NCBI GenBank assembly: GCA_030426385.1
Contig: JAUHYI010000048.1
Coordinates: 1 to 36,104 of the forward strand
DNA: 36,104 nucleotides
Origin: Phycisphaerae bacterium
GTDB lineage: Bacteria; Planctomycetota; Phycisphaerae; Phycisphaerales; Phycisphaeraceae
Direction of reading: 5' to 3'
In this document: positions 7,804 to 15,131 of the stretch, piece after piece
How positions within the stretch are numbered: position 1 is the first letter of the stretch
How the letters are laid out: every line of letters starts with the position of its first letter
Made by a program: the position numbers and the translations under genes
The notes under the pieces: model-generated
The model's database searches: none
What the model was told of the DNA's origin: nothing
What the model saw: the letters and a program-made list of their open reading frames with translations, nothing else

Positions 7804-8574
7804 CTATCGTCGGTATCCCAGCGCTGCACCGCCATCGGGACAGATGGCTTGACCGGTGATCGAGGAGGCTTCGCTTGACGCAAGAAAAGCACATACTTCG
7901 CCGATCTCTTCGATCTTGGCCATGCGACCAATTGGATGCCAACTGTCGACCATTTCCAGCGCGGCACTCGGATCATATTGCGTGTCTGCCCATTCCTGCA
8001 TCAACGGCGTCATCACGCCAGCGGGACACACCGCATTGACACGAACACCCTTGGGAGCCAGGTCCAGCGCCAGCGCTTTGGTTAAACCGATCTGCCCGGC
8101 TTTGGATGAGACATAGCCAGCGGCTTCACCCTGACCAATCAGCGCGACCTCACTGGACATGTTGATGATACTGCCCTTTGTTTTGAGCAAGTGGGGCAGG
8201 GAAAACTTGCAGCCCATGAATGTGCTCGTCAAGTTCAACCGCAACAGCGATTCATAATCCGCGACGCTGATCTGATCAATCGTCATCGCAGGCGGATGCC
8301 AACCGGCATTGTTCACAATACAGTCGAGTTGGCCAAAACCTTGAACCGTTTGTTCGATGAGTTGCGTCATCTGGCCTTCATCTTTGACATCGCATTCAAT
8401 AAAGCGAACCTTAGCATCGGCTTGCTTCAATTGTTCCTCTGCCTCCTGGCCTGACCCGGGATCGTTGGAACAGATCACAACGGTGCAGCCATGCTTCGCA
8501 AAAACTTTTGCGCAGCCCAGGCCGATGCCTTTTGTCCCTCCAGTGATGATGGCCACTTTGTCTTTAAGCTTCAT
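7804..8574 (-). CDS. Short-chain dehydrogenase/reductase, probable L-fucose-type sugar 1-dehydrogenase
   Basis: The protein has 256 residues, starting at the ATG at 8574, which overlaps the lactonase stop as ATGA and has a GGAG 8 bases upstream; an upstream in-frame ATG at 8625 would overlap the lactonase much more and is not needed. Classical SDR marks are TGGTKGIG (11-18, dinucleotide binding), CDV at 61-63, NNAG (88-91), N114, S141, Y154-x3-K158 (catalytic) and the C-terminal ITGQAICPDGG. It probably oxidises a free aldose at C1 to the aldonolactone using NAD(P)+, giving the substrate of the adjacent lactonase. The pathway is inferred from the neighbours; the family assignment is secure. 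Confidence 0.9.
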   Translation of the reverse strand: MKLKDKVAIITGGTKGIGLGCAKVFAKHGCTVVICSNDPGSGQEAEEQLKQADAKVRFIECDVKDEGQMTQLIEQTVQGFGQLDCIVNNAGWHPPAMTIDQISVADYESLLRLNLTSTFMGCKFSLPHLLKTKGSIINMSSEVALIGQGEAAGYVSSKAGQIGLTKALALDLAPKGVRVNAVCPAGVMTPLMQEWADTQYDPSAALEMVDSWHPIGRMAKIEEIGEVCAFLASSEASSITGQAICPDGGAALGYRR

Positions 8575-9416
8575 GAGGGGAACTCCATTTGATAGATGTC
8601 GATAGCGTTTTTGCCGAAGATGCAAGCCTGTTCATTCGCTGTCAGCGTGGCGATATGCTGTTCCAATGCATCCACGACCGCGCCGTAATTACCCGCCAGA
8701 AGACAGACCGGCCAGTCACTGCCAAACACCACACGACGCGTGCCAAAGACATCAAGAACAAGATCGAGATAGCGTTTGAGGTCGTCAGGCTTCCACGTCG
8801 ACCAATCGGCTTCGGTGATCATGCCTGACAATTTACAACTGACATTCGGGCAATCCGCAAGCGCACGCATGCCGTCGGCCCAATGCGAAAAACCACTCCC
8901 ACCCGCAATATCCGGCTTGGCCATGTGATCAATGACAAAACGAAGATTTTCAAATTGACGAACAACCTGAAGCGAGACATCGAGATGATGCGGGCGGATC
9001 AGCAGGTCATACGCCAAGCCGTGCTTTGCCACAGCGGCTAACCCATGACATACATCCGTTCGCGCAAGCCAGGCATCATCCGGCTCGTCGTGCACCTGAT
9101 GCCGAATGCCGACCAGACGATTCGATGTCGCACACAAGTCTGCGAGTTGTTGATCGACATCATTCGCGGTGAGATCAACCCAACCCACAACGCCAGCGAT
9201 AAAGGCATGTGTCTTTGCCAACTCCAGAAACCATCGCGTCTCATCAATGCTACTGATTGTTTGCACAAGTATCGTGGCATCGATCGCATGTTGTTGAAGC
9301 AATGGCTCAAGTTCTTGCGGACCAAAATCATGCTGCAGCGCCGCGAGGTCCGAACTCATCCAGACATAGTCAAATTTATCAAGCTTCCAAATGTGATGGT
9401 GAGCGTCAATTCTCAT
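8571..9416 (-). CDS. Amidohydrolase, probable L-fucono-1,5-lactonase
   Basis: The protein has 281 residues, with an AGGAG 6 bases before the ATG. It carries IDAHHHIW (3-10, metal-binding H6/H8), LVGIRHQVHDEPD (101-113), AYDLLIRPHHL (135-145), FVIDHMAKPDI (160-170, H164), NVSCKLSGM (191-199) and FGSDWPVCLL (231-240, catalytic D234). This motif set is characteristic of the sugar-lactonase branch of amidohydrolase_2 (COG3618), to which the characterised L-fuconolactonase belongs. It would hydrolyse the lactone made by the SDR enzyme to the aldonate. It overlaps the upstream GntR gene by 11 bases and the SDR gene by 4, so the operon is tightly coupled. Other deoxysugar lactones such as L-rhamnonolactone are possible substrates. 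Confidence 0.87.
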   Translation of the reverse strand: MRIDAHHHIWKLDKFDYVWMSSDLAALQHDFGPQELEPLLQQHAIDATILVQTISSIDETRWFLELAKTHAFIAGVVGWVDLTANDVDQQLADLCATSNRLVGIRHQVHDEPDDAWLARTDVCHGLAAVAKHGLAYDLLIRPHHLDVSLQVVRQFENLRFVIDHMAKPDIAGGSGFSHWADGMRALADCPNVSCKLSGMITEADWSTWKPDDLKRYLDLVLDVFGTRRVVFGSDWPVCLLAGNYGAVVDALEQHIATLTANEQACIFGKNAIDIYQMEFPS

Positions 9417-10101
9417 CCTGCACTCCTATCGTCGCCGGCCAGAGAATCTCTGCGACCTCACGGCAGGTGCGATCAATGTGCTCGGTCATTCTAAGCGCTG
9501 CCTGCGGGGCATCACGCTTGCGAAGGGCGCGTACGATTTCGAGATGTTCCTGAGCGGCACGTTTCTGAATGTGATTGTGGTTACCCACCACATCACGTAT
9601 CGCTTGCATGAGTACGTCATAACGACAAATCTCATCCTGAAGCCGACGGTTGCCACAGTGTTCGGCAATGAGTTGATGCAGCATTCGATCAGTTTCGATC
9701 GCCACTGATGAGGAGCAAGGGTTGCTTAATCCAGTGACATGCATGAGCTGGTTTTGTAAATCAACCAGCTTGTCTTCAGGAACCAAACCACAAGCACAGC
9801 GTGCCGCTTCGCTTTCAAGGATTCGTCGCAGGTGGTAGATCTCTCGCAATTGCGCCGGCCCGAACGATCGAGCCACTGCCCCACGGTTGGGCCGAAACTC
9901 AATCATGCCCAGCGCCGCCAAATCGAGCATGGCTTCGCGCACCGGCGTGATACTGACTTCGAGTTGTTCAGCGAGATCGGCCAACACCAATCGTTGCCCC
10001 GACGCGAAATGCCCGCGGAGCATTTTCGACAAAAGCTGACGGTTCACCGCGTACCGGTAAACGCCATGGCCGACGGGTTCAAGTCCAGAGGATTGCACCA
10101 T
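9406..10101 (-). CDS. GntR-family transcriptional regulator, FadR (FCD) subfamily
   Basis: The protein has 231 residues from the ATG at 10101. The in-frame extension to 10206 begins with no family sequence and would run through a perfect AT palindrome, so I prefer the shorter form. The winged helix-turn-helix spans roughly residues 17-70 (LLSKMLRG, LADLAEQLEVSITPVREAML, LGMIEFRPNRGAVA). An all-helical FCD effector domain follows, with typical ILESEAARCA, HQLIAEHCGN and EHLEIVRALRKRD segments that supply metal and ligand contacts. FCD regulators commonly sense sugar acids, which fits an operon making an aldonate. It is the first gene of the mutarotase-SDR-lactonase operon and is probably autoregulated through the palindrome just upstream. 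Confidence 0.9.
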   Translation of the reverse strand: MVQSSGLEPVGHGVYRYAVNRQLLSKMLRGHFASGQRLVLADLAEQLEVSITPVREAMLDLAALGMIEFRPNRGAVARSFGPAQLREIYHLRRILESEAARCACGLVPEDKLVDLQNQLMHVTGLSNPCSSSVAIETDRMLHQLIAEHCGNRRLQDEICRYDVLMQAIRDVVGNHNHIQKRAAQEHLEIVRALRKRDAPQAALRMTEHIDRTCREVAEILWPATIGVQDEN

Positions 10102-10107
10102 AATCTG

Positions 10108-10123
10108 ATATTTTATAAAATAT
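10108..10123. promoter_or_regulatory. AT palindrome ATATTTTATAAAATAT, candidate GntR operator/promoter
   Basis: A perfect 16-base inverted repeat begins 7 bases upstream of the GntR ATG at 10101. It overlaps where a -10 element or ribosome site would be, in an AT-rich island unlike the surrounding sequence. It is a natural candidate for autorepression, although FadR-type sites more often contain GT...AC half-sites. Confidence 0.45.
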
Positions 10124-10710
10124 TTAATTGATGGCAAGTCCCGACCCGTATTCATCGCAATGCCATTTGATGCACGGCCAGGGCAACCGGCAAAAACAAT
10201 CTCCATGACCGCCGGCAGGTGGACTTAATTCAACCTGCCTGAGTACCAACAACCGCAAAGGCCGATCATGCGAGAGCCACTGGCTTAAATATTCTCGACT
10301 GTCATCCGGACTTGCCGCTTATGCGGCCAGTACAGCGCACCGAAATTGTGGCGGTTAATCACGCCAGTGGCACTAATGATGCCAACTCCAGCATAATTAG
10401 GAATTTGCCTGAATCCTGCTGGTGGGTTGGGTGTGTTTTTGCTCGGCTAGAATCACCGATGCCCGGGTGTTTATACGTTACGCCAAATGTCGGCGTTTTC
10501 CGTCAAAACCACCCCCATTGCTACCCGAAAAAACCAGAACTCTGCGTCATATGGAATGATATTTGACGACGTTGATGCTCGTATTGTCTATTTTTCAGGG
10601 ATTACAGCCACTTCTAGCACACCCCGTGAAGATTCTCCAATATAAAACCACCTCAAACAACTATAAAATATAGACTTATACCAAACACGTTTTGTTTTAT
10701 TAAAAAACCA
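10124..10710. other. Non-coding region between divergent GntR operon and PEP-CTERM cluster
   Basis: About 600 bases hold no gene I can support; an 84-codon open frame at 10312-10566 has no recognisable content or ribosome site. The last 100 bases are very AT-rich (10640-10710) and lead into the promoter at 10711. Confidence 0.5.
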
Positions 10711-10739
10711 TTGACAAGGCTATACGAATAAACTATTAT
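10711..10739 (+). promoter_or_regulatory. Sigma70-type promoter of the PEP-CTERM/GH32 cluster
   Basis: A perfect -35 TTGACA (10711-10716) is followed after exactly 17 bases by TATTAT (10734-10739). An AT-rich stretch lies upstream. Transcription would start near 10746, giving a leader of about 70 bases before the PEP-CTERM start codon. This is the best promoter match in the window. Confidence 0.75.
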
Positions 10740-10814
10740 TCCCTGACAATGGTGTTATGAGGTGCGTGCCTCGTTCATGTCTAGCAAGAAAAATTATAGT
10801 CCAGGAGATGGCAG

Positions 10815-11525
10815 ATGAAGTCAAAACTAGCATTAATGGTCGTTGCTGCGGTTGCGGTTTACTCGAGTTGCGTTCAGGCTGATGTCGTATTTCAAGATGA
10901 TTTTCCAGGCACATCCCTTGATGGGTTGAAGTGGACCGCAACGGGTTCGGGCGTGTCGGTCGCTGGTTCGTCTGTGACCGTGACCAACGGTGGAAAGATC
11001 TCTTCGATTGACGCCTTCAGTTCCACGGATGGCGACTACACGGTTAACCTGACCGGCTGGGGAATCGCGCGTGACACAAAAGATATCTTCGTTGGATTCT
11101 CCGATGCAGCGGGTGACAATCTCGTCCTGTTTACAACGAATACAAGCTCGCCGACGTCGCTGAATGTATCAATGCGTAGTGGTGGTGGCACGGTGCAGAC
11201 CTACAATATCCCCATCAATTCGCTTTTCTTTCAGAACAACTGGACAATGACCATGAACGAAGACGCGGTCACCATGAATCATGACATTGATGGCTGGATG
11301 ACGGAGTTTGATACGGATGTGATCGCTCCTGCCGGTGGCGGCTCATGGGTGATTCCAACCGCAGACATGAAATTCGTCCTCGGGGCAGCGGCCTTCGCGA
11401 CCAGCACTGGACCGCTTGGTGCTGTTTCTATTGACCTGGTTGCTGCCGAAATTCCTGAGCCTGCCTCGCTGGTTCTGATGGGTACCGCCGCTGGCCTGAT
11501 GGCGTTCCGACGTCGCCGAGCCTGA
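10815..11525 (+). CDS. PEP-CTERM sorting-domain surface protein
   Basis: The protein has 236 residues, with AGGAG 7 bases before the ATG. A signal peptide (MKSKLALMVVAAVAVYSS, then CVQA) precedes a beta-rich, Gly/Ser/Thr-rich mature domain with FQDDFPGTSLDGLKWTATG. That opening resembles those of concanavalin-like jelly-roll domains in secreted carbohydrate-binding proteins. The C-terminus is a full PEP-CTERM signal: IPEPASL, a hydrophobic helix, and the basic tail RRRRA. In this system an exosortase cleaves after the PEP motif and the protein is retained at or released from the surface. It is the first gene after the strong promoter, and a terminator-like hairpin follows, suggesting it is made in excess over downstream enzymes. 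A specific ligand is unknown. Confidence 0.88.
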   Translation: MKSKLALMVVAAVAVYSSCVQADVVFQDDFPGTSLDGLKWTATGSGVSVAGSSVTVTNGGKISSIDAFSSTDGDYTVNLTGWGIARDTKDIFVGFSDAAGDNLVLFTTNTSSPTSLNVSMRSGGGTVQTYNIPINSLFFQNNWTMTMNEDAVTMNHDIDGWMTEFDTDVIAPAGGGSWVIPTADMKFVLGAAAFATSTGPLGAVSIDLVAAEIPEPASLVLMGTAAGLMAFRRRRA

Positions 11526-11557
11526 TGATTTGATGGGGGGTGAGTGATTCAACACTT

Positions 11558-11593
11558 GGCCGTGGTCGCTTAGCGGCGGCTCGCGGCTTTTTT
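11558..11593 (+). terminator. Terminator-like GC hairpin with T6, after PEP-CTERM gene
   Basis: A GC-rich imperfect stem (including GTCGC-TTA-GCGGC) is followed directly by six T at 11588-11593. It lies 32 bases after the PEP-CTERM stop and only 16 before the next possible start codon. This suggests partial termination or attenuation within the cluster rather than its end. Confidence 0.6.
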
Positions 11594-11609
11594 AGAAAGT
11601 TTTAATAAG

Positions 11610-13142
11610 ATGCCTTCAAACCAAGCAAAACCTGGTGAAGCGATGTCGCGGCCAAAGGACGACCACAAACGGGTGGCCACGCCAGCGTTCAACCGTCGCT
11701 ACCAACCGGCCTACCACTTCTCTTGCCCTGAAGGCAACGCATTTCCATTCGATCCCAACGGCGCGATCTTCTGGAAGGGCAGGCACCACCTGTTTTACAT
11801 CTATGACGATCACGGCCCATGCTGGGGGCATGTCTCCAGTGCTGACCTGATTCGCTGGAAGCACCACCCGGTGGCGCTGGCACCACGTGATGGCGACCCC
11901 GAGCGCGGCATCTTCAGCGGTAACGCTTTCGTGAATCATCTTGGCGTTCCCACGATCATCTACCACGGGCTCGGCTCAGGCACATGCATCGCCACCAGCG
12001 AAGACGACGAATTAGAAGTCTGGCAAAAAAGCCCGCACAATCCGGTGATTCCCGAAGCGGTAAAAGAAGGCGATCCAGGTTGGGGCGTGTACAACGTCTT
12101 TGATCCTCATGCCTGGGTCGAGGGCGATACGACATACGTCATTCTTGGCGGTAAGGTCAAGCCCGATGATTTGCGTGATACCGCGTATCTTTTTAAATCG
12201 AAAGATCTGGTGACATGGGAATATCTTCATCCGTTTTTTACGCCCAACGCGCAATGGACCGGCGAAGAAGAAGACTGTGCCTGCCCCGATTTTTTTGAAC
12301 TCGATGGCCAGCATGTCCTGATGTGCATCAGCCACGCATGGGGCGAACGATATTATCTGGGGGATTACAAAGACCACCGTTTCATACCAACCAAGCATCA
12401 CCGGATCACCCAGCCGGGCGGATCATGCTTCGCGCCGGAAAGCCTGCTTGATGCAAACGGCCGTCGGATTTCATGGGGCTGGCTGGTCGGCCAATGCAGT
12501 GCCGGAAAATTCCCGCATGAGTTAGGCGTGTTGACCTTGCCTCGCGTGCTCGGTATTGGTCAGGACGGCACGTTAAAGATGGCCCCGCCGACGGAATTAC
12601 AAAACCTGCGTCGCGAAAGTATCCATCACACCGGGCTTGTTATCGAAGCGGGTACTGAACATGAAATTGACGACTGCCGCAGCGACGTGGTTGAGATCAA
12701 TCTTCAGGCCGAGGTGCCGGATGGTGGATCGCTGGTGTTAGGCGTATGCGCATCGGCCGATCGCGAAGAGCACACCAAAATCATCGTCGACACCACGGCG
12801 AATACGATCGCCATCGACACCACGCACTCGAGCTTGAACCCTGATGTTTATCAGGCGCACCCCGTTTTCGCACCGGGCAAGCCCCATCGCGATGTGCGCG
12901 TACAAACCTCACCACTGCAACTGGAACCGGGACAAATATTGGAACTACGGGTGTTTCTCGATCGCTCGATCATCGAGATATTTGCCAACGGCCTATACAT
13001 GGCTCAGCGCATTTATCCCACGCGCGACGACAGCCTGGGCATCTACGTGGCTGCCCGCGATGCAACGTGTATCATCCACGACATGATGTGCTGGGAAATG
13101 GCATCGATCGAAGTACTTCAATCCGCAATCGCCGTAGGATAG
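11610..13142 (+). CDS. GH32-like (clan GH-J) glycoside hydrolase with altered catalytic motifs
   Basis: The protein has 510 residues from ATG 11610, or 499 from ATG 11643, which has a weak GGTGA just upstream; the true start is uncertain. There is no signal peptide. The fold marks of a five-bladed propeller plus beta sandwich are clear: FPFDPNG (45-51, nucleophile D48), WGHVSSADLIRWKHHPVAL, IFSGNAF (101-107), VFDPHAW (163-169, where the family has R-D-P), DCACPDFF (222-229), and a C-terminal FLDRSIIEIFANG with RIYP. In GH32 the acid/base is the Glu of the E-C-P motif; here that position is Ala (A224). The Arg of RDP is Phe. It may act on another furanoside, use a neighbouring Glu (219-221), or be a non-catalytic or unusual branch. 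It precedes a LacI gene. Confidence 0.8.
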   Translation: MPSNQAKPGEAMSRPKDDHKRVATPAFNRRYQPAYHFSCPEGNAFPFDPNGAIFWKGRHHLFYIYDDHGPCWGHVSSADLIRWKHHPVALAPRDGDPERGIFSGNAFVNHLGVPTIIYHGLGSGTCIATSEDDELEVWQKSPHNPVIPEAVKEGDPGWGVYNVFDPHAWVEGDTTYVILGGKVKPDDLRDTAYLFKSKDLVTWEYLHPFFTPNAQWTGEEEDCACPDFFELDGQHVLMCISHAWGERYYLGDYKDHRFIPTKHHRITQPGGSCFAPESLLDANGRRISWGWLVGQCSAGKFPHELGVLTLPRVLGIGQDGTLKMAPPTELQNLRRESIHHTGLVIEAGTEHEIDDCRSDVVEINLQAEVPDGGSLVLGVCASADREEHTKIIVDTTANTIAIDTTHSSLNPDVYQAHPVFAPGKPHRDVRVQTSPLQLEPGQILELRVFLDRSIIEIFANGLYMAQRIYPTRDDSLGIYVAARDATCIIHDMMCWEMASIEVLQSAIAVG

Positions 13143-13203
13143 CTATCTGTCCGCGTTCTTATTGATTGTACTAAGCACCTGTAACTGTTAAGTGATTGAT
13201 CCA

Positions 13204-14238
13204 ATGGCAGAAAAAGCTCTAACACAACGAGAAGTGGCCAAGCTGGCAGGCGTCAGCTACCCCACGGTAAACCGGGCTCTCCAAGGGAGCAATCGTGTCA
13301 GTCCTGAATTGCGTCGCCGCATTCAGGAAATCGCCAATCGCGCGGGCTATCGTAAAAATATGTCCGCGGCCAACCTGGTAACCAAAAAAACTCACTCGCT
13401 GGGATTGGTCAGCCAAAACATGGTTTACTCATACTGGGGCGAGGTGTTCAAATCACTTGAACTTGGGGCACGCGAACAAGGCTATCACGTGGTGGCCTGT
13501 CATCGCGAAACCGATCCGAAGGCCACCTCCGCCACCGAGATATCCCTGCTTCTGGAGCGGCAAGTCGACGGGTTGTTTGTTGTGCCTAACCCGCAGTGTG
13601 AAAACATGTCGGTCTTTCAAACAGTCTACAACGCTGGCGTACCCCTACTGTTTTTGGAACAACAGATTCCAGAAGCAGCAGGACATTATCTGGGCTGTCA
13701 GAATTATGAGGGGGCTCGCGATATTTGTCAGTATCTGATTAATCTTGGACACCGACACATTTGCCACGTCACCATCGACAACAATTCTCATTCATGCGAG
13801 CGCCGCAAAGATGGCTATGTCGACGCCATGCTTGATGCGGGCCTGGATGTGAACGACGAGATGGTTTTGTGGACCGACGGTTGGGATGCCGAGAACGCCA
13901 GCGCAGTGGTCAGCAAGATCCTCACCATGTCGCCCCGCCCCACCGCGATTTTTGCTTTCAGTGATCCCATGGCCATCCAACTCAGCATTGCGCTGCGCAA
14001 AGCCGGTGTATCCATTCCCCGCGATATTTCCTTGGGTGGGTTTGCAGGCATGGAAGAAGGTACGTATCTGACGCCCGCACTCACAAGTGTGGCTCAGCCT
14101 TCTTTTTCGTTGGGTAGCAAAGCCATAGAAATCATGATGCAACTGATCGAAGGCGATGAGGATGTGCCCGCAGTGACTGAACTGCCCACCAAACTCCTGC
14201 TGCGGGAATCATGTGCGCCGCCGAGATCGTTCGATTGA
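13204..14238 (+). CDS. LacI-family transcriptional regulator
   Basis: A 344-residue protein from ATG 13204; an in-frame GTG at 13192 would add four residues, and neither start has a clear ribosome site. The helix-turn-helix is TQREVAKLAGVSYPTVNRAL (7-26), followed by NRVSPELRRRIQEIANRAGYRKN and a hinge. The sugar-binding domain has IGLVSQ-like strands, the VDGLFVVPNP segment, a TAIFAFSDPMAIQL segment, SIPRDISLGGFAGMEEG and TSVAQPSFSLGSKAIEIM, all standard positions for the family. It lies inside the plus-strand cluster between the GH32-like and pseudopilin genes and so probably senses a breakdown product of the glycan handled here and controls the promoter at 10711 or an internal one. Confidence 0.93.
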   Translation: MAEKALTQREVAKLAGVSYPTVNRALQGSNRVSPELRRRIQEIANRAGYRKNMSAANLVTKKTHSLGLVSQNMVYSYWGEVFKSLELGAREQGYHVVACHRETDPKATSATEISLLLERQVDGLFVVPNPQCENMSVFQTVYNAGVPLLFLEQQIPEAAGHYLGCQNYEGARDICQYLINLGHRHICHVTIDNNSHSCERRKDGYVDAMLDAGLDVNDEMVLWTDGWDAENASAVVSKILTMSPRPTAIFAFSDPMAIQLSIALRKAGVSIPRDISLGGFAGMEEGTYLTPALTSVAQPSFSLGSKAIEIMMQLIEGDEDVPAVTELPTKLLLRESCAPPRSFD

Positions 14239-14260
14239 TACTTTTTGAAGAGAATGGATC

Positions 14261-15001
14261 ATGAAACAACAAGTTTCGAATAACCGTGTGGCTGCTAACC
14301 AGGGTTTCACGCTGATCGAGTTGCTGGTGGTAATCTCAATTATCGCGCTGCTGATCTCGATTCTGCTTCCGGCGTTGAACAGCGCCCGTGATGCCGCCAA
14401 AAATTCGATCTGTAAATCAAACCTGAGGCAAGTGGGCCTCGCCATGGCCATGTATGCCATGGATCACGATTCGGTGGTGTACGAATCGTATACGGGATAC
14501 GCCGGCGGGTCGGGGTTGAGTCCCAGATGGTGGCCGCAGGCGTTGGGACGATATGGTTACCTTCCCGAACCCGGCAATTATCGACAAGGCGCGGTGGGTG
14601 AAGACATTTGGAACTGCCCGATTGCCAAGGAACTTGCCGCAGGAGGGACGAATCAGGTTTACTGGACGTATTTACGAATCAGCGATAATTACCCCAATTG
14701 GCAACCAGCCGGAATGGCGGTCAATATGAAATTAGACGAATTAACAGAGCCAAGCACGCAGCTATTTGCGATGGATGGCATACTTTCTTGGAACAATGCT
14801 CTTGATATGTCGGCTGGCTATGCAGGGGCCCACAACTCCGGCGTCACACAGTATTCGAAAATAAGCGATATCAATTATAACGGCAGCGGGACTGCGGGCT
14901 TCATCCACAACCCCAGCGCGAATCTGTTGTTTGCAGATTGGCACGTCTCAAGTGCCCAACGCGAAGAAATCACTCAAGAAATGTGCGACCTGTATCCTTA
15001 A
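14261..15001 (+). CDS. Type II secretion/type IV pilus-like pseudopilin, H-x9-D variant
   Basis: A 246-residue protein with a prepilin peptidase site: a short leader ending in G15, then [16 protein letters not shown] with E20 at mature position +5, the residue needed for pilin assembly and methylation. A helical [24 protein letters not shown] segment follows and a variable globular domain. Near the C-terminus H and D are separated by nine residues ([11 protein letters not shown]), then WHV; the family usually has D-G, here D-W. Such stand-alone pseudopilins are greatly expanded in Planctomycetes and Lentisphaerae; their job is unknown. It lies 22 bases after the LacI gene and 130 before a secreted GH84-like enzyme gene, a pairing repeated twice more in the window. 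Confidence 0.9.
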   Translation: MKQQVSNNRVAANQGFTLIELLVVISIIALLISILLPALNSARDAAKNSICKSNLRQVGLAMAMYAMDHDSVVYESYTGYAGGSGLSPRWWPQALGRYGYLPEPGNYRQGAVGEDIWNCPIAKELAAGGTNQVYWTYLRISDNYPNWQPAGMAVNMKLDELTEPSTQLFAMDGILSWNNALDMSAGYAGAHNSGVTQYSKISDINYNGSGTAGFIHNPSANLLFADWHVSSAQREEITQEMCDLYP

Positions 15002-15131
15002 CCCGGCCCGTTAACCTGGTCCCTATACGGCTAGCACCTCCACACAATATTTTTGTACCCAATGGTTTTTATACCGTGGCGTTATCGCCACTGGTTTCTC
15101 TCGAACTGATTTCCCCCCGAAAGGAACTCGC

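Noticed and set aside
10312..10566. 84-codon open frame between GntR and PEP-CTERM genes
   Set aside because: No ribosome site, no domain, and composition like surrounding non-coding sequence.
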